64,000 nucleotides of DNA from Neoarius graeffei (taxonomy: Eukaryota; Chordata; Actinopteri; Siluriformes; Ariidae), in NCBI RefSeq assembly GCF_027579695.1, contig NC_083570.1, positions 12,686,551 through 12,750,550 of the forward strand, given 5' to 3'. Position 1 is the stretch's first letter, and each line of letters opens with the position of its first letter. The notes beneath the pieces were generated by a model, which was not told the origin of the DNA, made no database searches, and was given only the letters and a program-made list of their open reading frames with translations. A program made the position numbers and the translations under genes. Shown here piece after piece: positions 9,342 to 20,990 of the stretch.

Positions 9342-12300
9342 GGTGCATCAGTTGCCCCCTAAAAATGAAAAGTTCCTCCAATCATGATGCATTTTTGTTT
9401 TTATGTTCCTTTTGGTAAAAAAACACACTGGGTGAAATATTTTGACAAAATTCAAAAGTTTAATGGTGGCACCAGGAGCTCAAAGTTATGGAAAAAGCTG
9501 CTATTTTATGACAAAATTTCTATCACTTTTCATGAAGCATTATGGTACCTTATAGAGTATACCAAATATCTTAGATACACATTTTTAGTACATATTCTAA
9601 ATCTATTATCAAGCACAGTTTGAGTTTTAGCTGTTCATTGAATCATTGTTCAACTACTTTTAAACAATACAAATGTGTTATGAATCACATTAATGCTTCT
9701 CAATCCCTTGCAAAGGTTCTTAACATGATCTCTGGGTCACAAGAAATCAATAAATGGAGTCCAACATTGTGATTCAAACCTCATGCGAAAACATAAAATT
9801 AGCGTTTTTTTGGCAAAAAATGAACCTCATGGTGCCACCATTAGACTTTTGAATATGGTAAAAAAAATTTACAGGATGTCTTTATTGGTGAAAAGGAACA
9901 CCCAAACAAAAATGCATCAGATTTTATGAAAGTGAGGGCAACTGATGCACCCTCATCGGTATCGATTATCTTACAGTCCCGATAGCCATCACTGGTATCT
10001 ATCCAAGTCCTCGATGTTTCGTATGACCAGAACTCTCGCCTCCTCTGGTGTACCGTTCAGCTTAATGAATACTTTGCAGTTGGTTATCCATGTAGATTGA
10101 TTTTATTTTCTTTCTTCAGATAACGTGCTTCTCTGGTGATGTCAGCATTGCGTTTTGTCAGGTGCTCATTGATGTAGACGTTTGTACTTTTCAGTTTCCT
10201 TCCTTGTTTCAGCAATGCAGCTTTATGTTTTCGATTGACGAATCTCATTATGATGGCAGTGTTTTCCTTGTCTCTCCTGGGTAGAATGTGTCAGGCCTCG
10301 ATGTTGCTGCAATCAATCGATTCCCTTTGAGTGTAGGAATGCCAACACTTGTTACTCCACAGAGTTGCTGCCCAGTTTGTCAGATTCTCCCTCCCTTGTC
10401 ACCATTTTTGCATATGACCTGGGTTTAATCTGAATCCCAGTGACGATGACGTCGTTCATCCTGGTGTGCTGTTCCAGTTCAGTAACTCTGCTTTCCAGGT
10501 GGGCGAAGCGCCGCCGGTCCTTCTCGGCGTTCTGCAGCCTTACCCTAGGCTGACACTTGCATGACTTTTGGCCACGATTTTGTCGTGGCAAGTCGTGCCA
10601 TTTTGGGGCACGAACTGGGAGGCTCCCGCACTGTTCACGACTAGTTCACGCATAGTTCACGACGAGTTCACGAATGCGTGCCCGTCCACATTCACGAACT
10701 GGCACGACGAGTTCACGCATAGTTTGCGCATAGTTTACGCACTTCCCGCATTGGCACGACGAGTTTGCGCAATTCGGACGGTGTCGTGCCAACTTGGACA
10801 CGCCTGTGTCATGCACAACCTCATCCTCATCAGATACCCACACACAATTTCAGAAGTGGACCGCGAAGATCCGGACACACATGATCTGATCCCTGGTGGA
10901 TGGAGGACTGACCGACACCTGCAGGGGCTGCTGCCTCTAACCGGCCATCATACCCAGAAGGATGCAAAGGATCAGTGAGACTACCTGTCACATTACTACA
11001 TGTCCCCTGCTGGTGCTGTCCCTTGGCAAGAAAGAATGGTAGTAGCTTCATGAGCTGCATCCACAGTTGTTCCATTTTTGAAATAAAAGAAACGAAACCC
11101 CCCCCCAAAAAAAAGTCATGAAGGAATAGAAAATAAAAGACATTAAAGAAAAAAGCAAGAAAAAAAATTGTGAATGGCGAGAAGTGTCCGGGAAGCCCTA
11201 TATATACCCCCGCACCGACGCGAGCGCCACTGTCGCGCAGTAGTCGTGAACTGCTCGTGAACTGCTCGTGCCATGCGCAAACTGTTCGTGAAGTGCGTAA
11301 ACTAGTCGTGAACTGCTTGTGCCATCAATGCGTGACCGTGTCAGTGGGAAGGCACGGCCACGCTGCGACGCGCACCAATTCGTGAACATGTCGTGAACTA
11401 CTCGTGAATTTGACGTGAGCTGTTCGTGAACTATGCATGGCAGTTCGTGACAGTCGTGGCATGGCGCGCACTTCCACGCACTGGCACGGCGCGCACTTCC
11501 ACGCACTGGCACGCATCCTCCCGCATCATCCCGAAGAGTTCACGAGGAGATCACGAACAGTTTGCGCATAGTTCACGACCCGGTCGTGAAATTTTGTCGT
11601 GACCAAAATTTTGAACATTTCAAAATTCTCGTCCTGACATGGCACGCAGTCACGACGGGTTTACGCACACTTCACGCCAGTTTACGACTAGTTTGCGCAC
11701 TGGCACGACTCGAGTCATGCCAATGCGTGCCACGGAATCGTGCAAGTGTCAGCGTACCCTTAGCGACTTCACTTCCGTCACCAGGTCCATGATGGTTTTC
11801 TGTTGTTGTTTAACAACAAGTGACTTTTTAATGTCCTCGCCTTCCTCGGCTGTAAAGTTCTTTTTTGGAGGCATAATTCACCAATAAAGCCATCCAATTA
11901 GTTGAAATGTTTGGGGAGTCGTTTCCTCACCTCACTGCCTTTACTAGGACTGTTCATACATTCACATGATGAGTTTGATCAGTTCTGGCTTCTGATTGGT
12001 TGAAATGAAAATCTGCTCTTTGGGGATTAGATTGGACAACCTCCTGCTTTACTCAGATTTAGGATGATATTTTTATCGTAATAATGATAATAATGTTGAA
12101 ATGAGTTTAAGTTAATGGTGGAGTTGTTGATGCAAAGCAACATGATATTCTGACAATCATGTCAACGGACTCAGTTTTATTCATAATAAAAAACACATCA
12201 AGGAATAAAAGTTGTTGCGGTTATTTGTGATGTGACCCAGTGGTTCTCACTCATAGTCCTGAAATACTAAAATACATTTGAGTGTTTAACTTCAGTAAAC

Positions 12301-12654
12301 TTTAAAACCCCCGACATCCAGCCTTTTACACTTTAATAAGGTGCTCCGTAGAACCCGAGTGAACTTTAACCCTTTATCTGCAGTTAATATTCACCCACTG
12401 AGCTCATAACCTCATCATGTATAAACAGTGAAATGGATTTTATTTGTCCTCAGAGTGAGTTAAAGGAGGAGCAGATGAAATCCCAGCAGAGACTCCAGGA
12501 GAAGCAGAAGAAGGTGCAGGAGCTGAAACAGGCTGTGAACACTATAAAGGTGAGCAGTGAGCAGAGACAGAGCTGCTCCTAGAAACACACACAACATGGA
12601 CAACGAGTCATTTACAGCCCCAGTAAGAGAGGGAATGATAGATGAGCTTTAAAT

Positions 12655-12715
<61 letters not shown>

Positions 12716-15700
12716 TAACAGCACAGTGCACAGACAGCAGTGGAGGACAGTGAGAGGATCTTTACTGAGCTGATCAGCTCCATGGAGAAAAAGCGCTCGG
12801 AGGTGACGGAGCTGATCAGAGATCAGGAGAAGGCTGAACTGAGTCGAGCTGAACGACTCCTGGAGCAACTGGAGCAGGAGATTGCTGATCTTCAGAGGAG
12901 AGTCACTGAGCTGGAGCAGCTTTCACACACACACGATCACATCCATTTCCTCCAGGTAACACTCACTGTCTGATCTACAGAGCCAGCTGTTCCTCACACA
13001 CTCTCTCAAAATCTGTTCTTCACCTAATATCAGACGAGGTACTTCAGATTATCAACACCTCCTTACGAACTGGCATGTTTCCCTCATCTCTGAAAAAAGC
13101 GGTTGTAAAACCCCTACTGAAAAAGAATAACCTGGATGTCTCAGTACTCAACAACTACAGGCCCATATCCAATTTGCCATTCGTTGGTAAAATAATTGAA
13201 AAAATTGTTTTTAATCAATTAACTGCCTTCCTGACATTAAACGGATGTTTTGATAAGTTTCAGTCAGGTTTTCGTGCCAATCATAGCACTGAAACAGCTC
13301 TTACTAAAGTCATGAATGACCTACGTCTTAATTCTGATGCTGGTAAAACATCAGTCTTGGTGCTTTTAGACTTAAGTGCTGCATTTGACACGGTAGATCA
13401 TTCCATACTGTTACATCGACTGGAGCATTGGGTTGGATTTACTGGTATAGTAATCAACTGGTTAAAATCTTACCTACAACAAAGATTTTTTTATGTGGCC
13501 ATTGGAGGCCACAGTTCATCACCCGTGTCCTTGAACTGTGGGGTTCCCCAGGGCTCAATCCTGGGACCATTACTATTCAACCTTTATATGCTCCCACTTG
13601 GACAAATTATTAAGAATAACTCAATAAACTTCCATAGCTATGCAGATGACACTCAGCTTTACTTAGCTATGTCACCTAATGACTATGCCCCTTTTGAGTC
13701 TCTTCATAGATGCATTGACCAAATTAACAAATGGATGTCTTACAATTTTCTTCAGCTGAACGCAGATAAAACTGAAGCAATTATATTTGGCAAAAAGGAG
13801 GAAAGGCTTAGGATTGCCACTGTTCTTGAAACTAAGGGGCTTAAAGCAAAGGATACTGTCAAAAACCTTGGTGTCCTTATTGACAGCGAACTTAACTTCA
13901 ACAGTCATATGAAAGTGGTAAAAAAGTCTGCATTCTATCACCTAAAAAACATTTCTAAACTCAGGGGTCTCATGTCAAAACATGATCTAGAAAAACTTAT
14001 TCATGCTTTCATCTCCAGTAGGGTTGATTACTGCAATAGCCTTTTCACAGGTCTTCCAAAAAAGACCATCAAAGAGCTTCAACTAATCCAAAATGCAGCA
14101 GCAAGGGTTCTTACAAGAACAAAAAGGGTAGTCCATATCACTCCAATCCTAAGGTCTCTGCACTGGCTCCCAGTGAGCTATAGAATTGACTTTAAAGCAT
14201 TACTTCTTCTATTTAAAACATTAAATGGGATGGGACCCAGCTACCTATTGGATATGTTTCAATTATATGCACCAACTAGGTCTCTATGATCACAGGAGAA
14301 AAACTTGCTAGTAATACCAGCTGTCAAAACGAAGTGTGGTGAAGCAGCCTTTAGTTGCTATGCTGCTAAGCTTTGGAACCAACTTCCAGATGATATCAAA
14401 AATGCTCCTACTGTTGTTAGTTTTAAATCCAGGCTCAAGACAAAGCTGTTTTCAGATGCTTTCACTTGATTAATTTTTACCTAAGTAATTAATTTCCTTT
14501 AACATAATTTCTTTTAATTTTGATTTTAATGATTTTACTTTCTTTATTTTAATTTCTTTTTAATCTTGGATTTTAATGATTTTACTTTTACTTTAATTCT
14601 TTGTTACTGTGATCCTCGTAGATTTTGTCTGCGGGACGATTTTTTGATGATCCTCGTAGATTTTGTCTGCGGGACGATTTAATTTGGTGATCCTCGTAGA
14701 TTGTGTCTGCGGGACGATTTTTGGTGATCCTTGTGGAAGAGCCACGGTAAGAGCGCGCTTTATGTGATCCTCATAGATTTTGTCTGCGGGACGATTTTTG
14801 GTGATCCTCGTAGATTTTGTCTGCGGGACGATTTTATTTGGTGATCCTCGTAGATTTTGTCTGCGGGACGATTTTATTTGGTGATCCTCGTAGATTGTGT
14901 CTGCGGGACAATTTTATTTGGTGATCCTCATAGATTTTGTCTGCGGGACGATTTTTGGTGATCCTCGTGGAAGAGCCACGGGAAGAGCGCGCTTTATGAG
15001 TTAAACCCATAATCATAATTAATCTCGAGGCTGATTGCTTTTTTGAACTTTTATTTCATTTTATTATTTTATTTCTACTATTGTTTAATTCTTATTTTTC
15101 TTCCCCAATTATTTTATGTAATTTTATTTTCTATTGTTTACTGTTCTGCTTTTACTTCTGTAAAGCACATTGAACTGCCACTGTGTATGAAATGTGCTAT
15201 ATAAATAAACTTGCCTTGCCTTGCCTTGATTTGCTCTGATGTTATTCGTTCCTTTGGTACACTTTTTTTAACTTCATGATGTTTCTTTCTTTCTCTCTGT
15301 AGAGTTTCCAGTCTCTCTGTCTCTCTTCTGGACGTGAGGACTTAACCAGCATCACTGTCAATCAACATCTCTCATTTGATGGAGTGAGGAAATCTCTCTC
15401 TGCTCTGAAAAAGAGACTCGAGGAATTCTGCCAGGAGGAACTCGTCAAAATCCCTGAACATGGTAAGAGGATCTGTTCCTGCTGGAGTGAGGGAAGTCTT
15501 TATTTGCTCGGTGACAGAGTGATGTCGAGGTGTCAGTCTTTGTTCCTGAGCACCAAAGCACTGCACAGGTTAGAGTTTTTAACACTCACCTGATTCGAGT
15601 CTTGATGATGAACTGCTGATGTGAATGAGTTTGTGTTCGAGCTGAGAAACTCTGCACTCTGGTGCTTCAAGACTGAAGTGTGACGTCTGATCTACACACA

Positions 15701-18192
15701 TTTCTGATCTACACACAAGTGATGATTTACACAAATGTCTGATTTTATGGGTTTTACCATCAGACCATTTTATTTCTGTCTCCACAGTTGAAGACGTTCA
15801 GATTTTACTCTCAGAGCCAAAGAGCAGAGATGAGTTTCTGAAATGTACGTCTACACACACACACACACACACACACGCGCGTCTAGAACACGCGCGCGCA
15901 CACACACGTGACTACAACACGCACAAATACACTTACACATCTACAATGTGCACAAACATACACACGTGTCTAGAACACGCAAAAGCAAACACACACATCT
16001 ACAACATGAACACACACACACACGACATGCGCAAAAACACACCCACACGTAGAACATGCACAAAACACACACACGTGCGTACAACATTCACAAACACACA
16101 AACATGTACAATATGCATAAACATATACACGTCTTTGTAACACGCGCACACACACACGTCTATGACATACACAAACACGTGTCTAGAACATGCACACACG
16201 CACACGTGTCTAGAACATGCACAATCACACACGTCTGCAACACACACATGCACACGTGTCTACAACCTGCACAAACGCACGCGCACACACATATCTACAA
16301 CATGCAGAAACACACACGTGTCTACAACATTTACAAAGACACACGCATGTCTACAAGATGTACGAAGGCACACACACGTACAATATGCTGAAACACACAC
16401 GTACGACATGCACAAACACACATACACAAATGTAGAACATGCACAAACATACACACGTCTATCCAGAAGACACACACACACACACACACACGTTGACCAT
16501 GCACAAACCCACACACACACGTACAATATGCAGTCCCCCCAGGATTTCGCGGGCATTTTTTGTGATTGTTGTGGGATAAAATGTCTGATGTTCCGGGGGG
16601 TTTTCCAAAAAGTTGTGATGAAAGTTGCGGTGTTTTTTAGGTTTTTGTTGTGATTACATTGCGGGAGGAAGTGAAAGTTGCGAGAAATTGTGATTTTCTC
16701 TTTTTGTGATTAAAATTGAGTGATATGGTAAATATTAAGTCATTACTGAAAAACTATTGATTAAAAAAACAAAGACACTGAGAAATGGTCCTATAAACAA
16801 CCTTACGAATATAAAAGATTACCAGGACTACAAAAATGCAGAAAAATAGGCTTTACTTATCCAAATGCACCTGTTGGTTCAAAAGTTAAAGAGCATAGAA
16901 CCTCACAGCACAACATGAAGTTACCTTAAAATATAATATAAATGCCTCAGCTTTCATGTAAGAAAAAAAACCCTATTAATACTAGTACTGTGTGCAGGCA
17001 GTCTCTCCTGAAGACTAAATTAAACAATAATTATAAACTAATAAAATAAATGACTCAGGCTTCATAGAAGAAAAAAACAATTTGAACAGAATCTCACAGT
17101 ATGATGCTGAAGCTGCCTAAACAATGGAAAATAAAATACCATTTTGGCAAAAATGTTGGCATCCATTAATTTCTTGTATTAAGTAAAAAAATAATGTAAA
17201 GTGCACACAGTCCTTCACTGTAAACATAACACACTTTCAGTAACAGAATTTAAGCCTACATAAACACTGACTCGCACAGCGTTGCTGATTTTTTTCAGCC
17301 CAAAATATGTTCAAAACCCGCCAAAATGCACTTAAAATCGCCCAATCTGGCAACGCTGCGCACATGCTGCTTCTCTTGAACGGAAACACGGAAGTAAGGT
17401 GGAAGGTAGTTTGTCGACGCCAACGATTGGTCAAATTTGCGGGAAAGTTGCGGTGATTGGATATAATTGCAGCCCCGCTCTGAATTCGCAGGGATTGGTT
17501 GAATTTGCGTTGAAGTTGCAAATCGCAACATCGCGAAATCCTGGAGGGCCTGTACAACATGCAAACACACACACACACACACTCCACATAAATCTATGCT
17601 GTGATTAATATCTAACATGTTCACATTTCTCATGTGTTTAGATTTCTGTGATCTGACTCTGGATCCCAACACAGTAAATTATCGCCTCATTCTGTCTGAG
17701 AAGAACAGAGTGGTGATGCGCAGTGAGAGAAAGCAGCCGTACTCTGATCATCCAGAGAGATTTGACTCCTACAGGCAGGTGTTGTGTAAGGAGAGAGTGT
17801 GTGGACGCTGTTACTGGGAGGTGGAGTGGAGCGGTGAGGGATATGTGTACATATCAGTCTCATATAAAGACATCAGAAGGAAAGGTTGGGGTGATGAGTG
17901 TGGGTTTGGACTTAACAATCAGTCCTGGAGTCTGCAGTCTTCTTCTTCTTCTTCTTCTTCTCTCTTTTTCTATCACAACAACATTGCGACTGATCTCAGA
18001 GTTCCATCCCCCTCCAGAATAGGAGTGTATGTGGATCACAGTGCAGGAACTCTGTCCTTCTACAGCGTCTCTGACACGATGAAGCTCCTCCACAGAGTCC
18101 ACACCACATTCACTCAGCCTCTATACGCTGGGTTCAGGATCTACTGGTGGAAATCAGGACCAACTGTGAGGTTGTGCGATCCAAAAAAATAA
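8314..18192 (+). CDS. finTRIM/TRIM25-like E3 ubiquitin ligase, gene A (6 exons, 562 aa)
   Basis: Exons: 8314-8904, 12454-12549, 12722-12955, 15303-15462, 15788-15844, 17642-18192. All introns are GT-AG; lengths 591, 96, 234, 160, 57 and 551 sum to 563 codons including TAA, with no internal stop. The start MAEASISVDQ is chosen because it is shared with gene B and has good context; an in-frame ATG at 8248 is not shared. RING C3HC4: Cys15, 18, 30, His32, Cys35, 38, 54, 57. B-box1 about 102-143, B-box2 about 152-187, coiled coil about 198-360 (exons 2-4), PRY-SPRY about 380-562 with LDPNTVNYRLIL and GVYVDHSAGTLSFYSV. Family members are E3 ligases in antiviral signalling; that role is inferred. 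Reading through the exon 1 donor would give a RING/B-box-only product ending at about 9057. A serine run in SPRY is longer than in B. Finer subfamily assignment needs a tree. Confidence 0.93.
9049..9079. repeat. (ATTG)n microsatellite
   Basis: Seven or so GATT units in intron 1 of gene A, exactly where sequence shared with the gene B intron is interrupted (resumes near 11967). Confidence 0.85.
9279..9338. repeat. (AT)n microsatellite
   Basis: About 30 AT units abutting the left end of the MITE at 9341. Confidence 0.95.
9341..9951. mobile_element. MITE with GGGTGCATCAGTTGCCC inverted ends
   Basis: The left end AGGGTGCATCAGTTGCCCC and right end GGGCAACTGATGCACCCT are inverted repeats. The subterminal sequences also mirror each other (AATGGTGGCACCAGG inside left, TGGTGCCACCATTAG inside right), so it is largely palindromic. 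No coding capacity. Superfamily not assigned. Confidence 0.8.
9960..11871 (-). pseudogene. LINE ORF1 fragment, split by a Harbinger-like insertion
   Basis: The minus strand starts at 11871 with MPPKKNFTAEEGEDIKKSL and continues to EVKSL, is interrupted by the element at 10543-11759, and resumes with RLQNAEKDRRRFAHLESRV and ELEQHTRMNDVIVTGIQIKP. A more decayed part (about 9960-10300) reads like KQGRKLKSTNVYINEHLTK. A coiled coil followed by this segment is typical of ORF1 proteins of fish non-LTR retrotransposons. It is a decayed fragment in intron 1 of gene A, antisense to it. The LINE clade is not assigned. Confidence 0.65.
10543..11759. mobile_element. Non-autonomous Harbinger-like element with CGTGAAC-type repeats
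   Basis: It starts CCCTAGGCTGACACTTGCA and ends with the reverse complement of GGGTACGCTGACACTTGCA. TTA lies on both sides (10540-10542, 11760-11762), the 3-bp target duplication typical of PIF/Harbinger. Both arms are packed with CGTGAAC, TCACGA and GGCACGA motifs in both orientations (about 10560-10800 and 11215-11740), likely transposase-binding sites. The centre is unrelated AT-rich sequence without a transposase. Superfamily is inferred from the TSD and termini. Confidence 0.75.
12657..12713. repeat. (TG)n microsatellite in intron 2 of gene A
   Basis: About 28 TG units. The same intron of gene B has a shorter, interrupted version at 47200-47243, so the tract predates the duplication. 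Confidence 0.95.
13015..14469 (+). pseudogene. L2-like LINE reverse transcriptase, one premature stop
   Basis: Encodes an RT with YRPISNLPFVGKIIEKIV, the catalytic aspartate in LVLLDLSAAFDTVDHS, GVPQGSILGPLLFNLYM and the core SYADDTQLYL. It copies LINE RNA into DNA by target-primed reverse transcription. The 5' endonuclease is missing. A TGA at 14287-14289 interrupts the frame, but the same frame continues to a natural-looking end at 14469, so the element was nearly intact until recently. One change, probably CGA to TGA, explains the stop. Confidence 0.88.
14611..14998. repeat. 37-40 bp tandem repeat with higher-order structure
   Basis: About ten units of GATCCTCGTAGATTTTGTCT plus GCGGGACGATTT, with starts near 14612, 14649, 14690, 14727, 14767, 14803, 14843, 14883, 14923 and 14960. 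Two units carry a different core (GGAAGAGCCACGG, AGAGCGCGCTTTATG) and close two larger blocks, so the array grew by block duplication. Confidence 0.9.
15847..16530. repeat. CA-rich minisatellite in intron 5 of gene A
   Basis: Diverged units of roughly 30-45 bp built on ACACACGTGTCTAGAACATG and CACAAACACAC. Intron 5 of gene B has only a simple (CA)n at this site (48190-48241). Long open frames here translate to Thr/His runs and are artefacts. Confidence 0.9.
16531..17552. mobile_element. hAT-like MITE in intron 5 of gene A
   Basis: Left end CAGTCCCCCCAGGATTTCGC and right end GCGAAATCCTGGAGGGCCTG are inverted, with CAG...CTG termini as in hAT. Flanks TACAATATG and TACAACATG could be a target duplication with one change, but the surrounding minisatellite makes this ambiguous. 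No transposase; absent from gene B. Confidence 0.72.
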
Positions 18193-19063
18193 TGAGTTTT
18201 TGGTGTTTTATAGTCACTAATTTGTTGATTAAAAAAGAACTCCATGCACATTTCCTTATTGATCCTCAATTGTGAAAAAAAATTACGAACATTAAATCAT
18301 TAAAAACACTAAATGTTAAAACTCTGCATTTAGCATCAGTCTAGAATCATCAGTTACAGATATAAAGGAAATGAAATTGTAAGATCTGAATGTACGGCCA
18401 ATAAAATATAAAATCTCTACTGATTTTCTGAAATTAGTGCAGCAAAATGCCTGAACTTTCTCTAAAGTCTGTATTTATTGGGTTTTATGTTTGTAAATAT
18501 AATAATTTGCAATTTGGTAATAATGCTTTGGTTAAAATGTTTACTGACTCTAATAAACCCTTAAAATGTGGATGTTTCGCTCAGAAATATTTCATTACTA
18601 ATAACCTGTTTTAGTTCTCAGAGAAATGGTTTGTTTTTTCATGAAGATGGAGACCAAAATAAAGCTTTCCAGGAATTTTCAGGATCATCCCCATGTCTTC
18701 ATGTCTGTTCTTTTTTATGTCTTTAGGGCATCGCCTCTCCAGAATACAATCACAACAACAAACTTTACACAATCCGAGATATTTTAAGATCCACATGAAT
18801 AAAAAGATGATGTCTGTCCTCCTTGGTAATGGGTTCTAGAAACTGTAGTTACCTGCTATGGCCACTATGGGGCAGTGAAAAAATATCTTGGATCATATCT
18901 CAATGTGTATCTTTTTATGTGAAGTATTGTCAGATTTTTTATCATTAATCACTCAAGGGGAAATTTAATAATATCACAGAATTATTACCCAACCTAAACT
19001 GACTATCTGTCCACCGAAACGGTTTAATAGTTGTAACAATACTGTAATGAGACTCTTCTATAG
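18193..19063. other. 3' flank of TRIM gene A
   Basis: 18193-18290 matches the sequence after the gene B stop, and 18965-19063 matches 48970-49058. The stretch between (about 18300-18960) is missing from B. AATAAA-like signals lie near 18399 (CCAATAAAAT) and 18657 (AAAATAAAGC) and may serve as the gene A poly(A) signal; neither can be confirmed here. Confidence 0.55.
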
Positions 19064-19425
19064 ATGGTGCTGCAGTGGAGAGGGTGAGCAGCACCAAGTT
19101 TCTGGGTGTACACATCTCTGAAGACCTGTCCTGGAGCAACAACACCGCATCACTGGCCAAAAAAGCCCAACAGCATCTGTACTTCCTCCGCAAACTGAGG
19201 AGAGCAAGAGCCCCGGCCCCCATCATGCACACTTTCTACAGAGGCACCATCGAGAACATCCTGACCAGCTGCATCACTGTATGGTACGGCACCTGCACCG
19301 TGTCCTGCTGCAAGACTCTGCAGCGCATCGTGAGAGCAGCTGAGAGGATCATTGGTGTCTCTCTCCCTTCTCTAATGGATATTTATAACTCCCGCCTCAC
19401 CCACAAAGCCATCAGGATTGCAGGT
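19064..19425 (+). pseudogene. CR1/Rex1-like LINE, C-terminal RT fragment
   Basis: Encodes VSSTKFLGVHISEDLSWSNN, KKAQQHLYFLRKLRRA and TVWYGTCTVSCCKTLQRIVR, the region after the RT core in CR1-group LINEs. The catalytic core is absent. The fragment begins where the gene A 3' flank stops matching the gene B flank, so it marks one edge of the large transposon block. Confidence 0.8.
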
Positions 19426-19427
19426 GC

Positions 19428-19893
19428 AGGGTTCCCGCGGGTCCTTAAAAAGTCTTAAATACAACTTTCGGTTTTCAAGGCCTAAAAATGTCTTAAATTG
19501 TTTGGAATGACTGGAATTTTCGAAAGGGAGGTATTAAATTTAATATTGGACCGAACGAGTGAACTGTCTCCATCCGGTTTGGGGTATTTTTTTAACCGTA
19601 ATTTTAAAAGTGACCAGCGTACCTTTTGGGGGCAGCATTGGTTCTGTGCGTTCTGTGCATTCCGTAGATCAAGAACTATCGTTAGGAGGCTACTGGAGGA
19701 AGTGTCGTGCGGTGGTTGTGAAGAGTGAGAGATGCGCAGGTAGCTTACGTGGGTGCTAGAAAGTGTTGATAATTATGGGAAGATGTCTGTTTAACGACAA
19801 GTCGTTAGGGGATGACAAATACCCCCAAAATAAGGAGAAGAATCGTTTGCGATAAAAAGCGCTGGATCGCACAAATGTGTTTTAAGACGATAA
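19428..19893. repeat. Unclassified DNA-transposon-like repeat
   Basis: Starts with GGTTCCCGCGGGTCCTTAAA, followed by repeated CTTAAA-type motifs. I recognise the start as a common fish interspersed repeat but found no matching inverted end before the hAT element at 19894. Confidence 0.4.
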
Positions 19894-20626
19894 TAGAGCC
19901 CTGCACTCCCGCGGGACCCGACGCAAAGCAGTGTGGTGCGGGACAAATTTTGAAAGCTCATTGCGGGCACGGGCGGGAGGGGGAGTGTACAATGCGGGCG
20001 CAGGCGGGAGAGGTGATAAGCTGCAGTCCCGCTAACTAAAAACGTGTTTAAAATAAAATTTATAAATTATAAATTTATGTCTATCATATATAATTTGTGC
20101 TGGATATTTTATTTGGCATTAATAAAAACATTTTAAGATGCCTACATTTACAGATGTGGCCTAATCTCGCATATGTTTCCGATTCCTTTCCGCTCTTCCG
20201 TGTTTGAGATCTCCGATCATGGCAGAAGAGCAGAACTCCTCTAGTGAAGCTCACAGTGCTTCAGAAGTAAGTGCTGCTTTAAATGTGAGGAGTGACATAT
20301 AAGCTGTGTGCAATGTACAATATTCTTAATATCCACTGTAGATTTTGGTAGGTGTGTTGGGTATCTCTGTAAAGCCTCAGCTGCACATGCTGCCTGGCAA
20401 CGCGCACCCTCGCTACGTGCGCTAGGTGAAGGATCGGTCAGTGGAGAGCTCAGCTAAGCTCAGCATGTTTAATTCCCCAAGCCAATGACAAGAACTTTCG
20501 TGAGAAAAAACGCGAACGTCTGCATCATGCGGGATTTGCAGGCGGGAGCAGGATTTGCGGGCGGGAGCGGGACAAAATATGGCGGGCGGGAGCGGGACTG
20601 AAAATTCTGTCCCGCGCAGACCTCTA
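19894..20626 (+). mobile_element. Internally deleted hAT element, copy 1
   Basis: Starts TAGAGCCCTGCACTCCCGCG and ends GCGCAGACCTCTA, the same termini as the element at 25956-27516. It contains GCGGGCGGGAGCGGGAC-type subterminal repeats and a short first exon, 20219-20266 (MAEEQNSSSEAHSASE), followed by a GTAAGT donor. Flanking 8-mers do not match, so one end was probably rearranged. Confidence 0.72.
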
Positions 20627-20990
20627 CTGTCCACTCTCTCCACTCGGGTCCCATTGATGTTGAAGGGCTTGTAGTTCTTCCCATGCTTTGTGCAGAGGTC
20701 AAAAATACAAAATTCCAACAAAATTTAGCAACAGGCAAAATTGAAACATTTGCAAAATCTGCTAGGCCTCTAAGATGCAGAGGACAAAAAACAGCAACAG
20801 AGCAGGGCTTAATATTTGCGGTAGTCTGACTGGACAACTAAATGTTCGGTCCGGACAAGTCAAATCCGTACCTGCTTGTCTGATAGGACAAGTAGAATTA
20901 TTCTCAACTCTCCTGGAAGTTCTGGGAGTCTACCGCATGTTGATAGCAGCTACATCAGATAATTGCATGCTGATCGCTCTGTCTTGTGAA
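20627..20990. other. Unassigned sequence with a hAT-like terminus
   Basis: At about 20807, CAGGGCTTAATATTTGCGG is followed by TCTGACTGGACAA. The reverse complement of 27880-27935 reads CAGGGCTCAACATTAAC... TTGTCCAGTCAGAC, so these could be the two ends of one old hAT now split by nested insertions. No target duplication was found. Confidence 0.35.

Larger units (their letters stand above)
13011..15228 (+). mobile_element. 5'-truncated L2-like LINE in intron 3 of gene A
   Basis: The insertion is bounded by comparison with gene B intron 3, which runs from CTCTCTCAAA straight to ATTTGCTCTGATG (about 47543-47565). It contains an RT-encoding ORF, a 3' UTR with a 37-40 bp repeat array, and an L2-type end: TGTAAAGCACATTGAACTGC, CTATATAAATAAA and a CCTTG tail. 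It sits in the same orientation as the gene. Confidence 0.88.

Noticed and set aside
14611-14998. Regular 37-40 bp repeats resembling a CRISPR array
   Set aside because: The units are contiguous without unique spacers and lie in the 3' UTR of an L2-like LINE in vertebrate DNA.
15946-16653. Several long open frames rich in Thr, His, Cys and Val
   Set aside because: They are translations of a CA-rich minisatellite in intron 5 of gene A.
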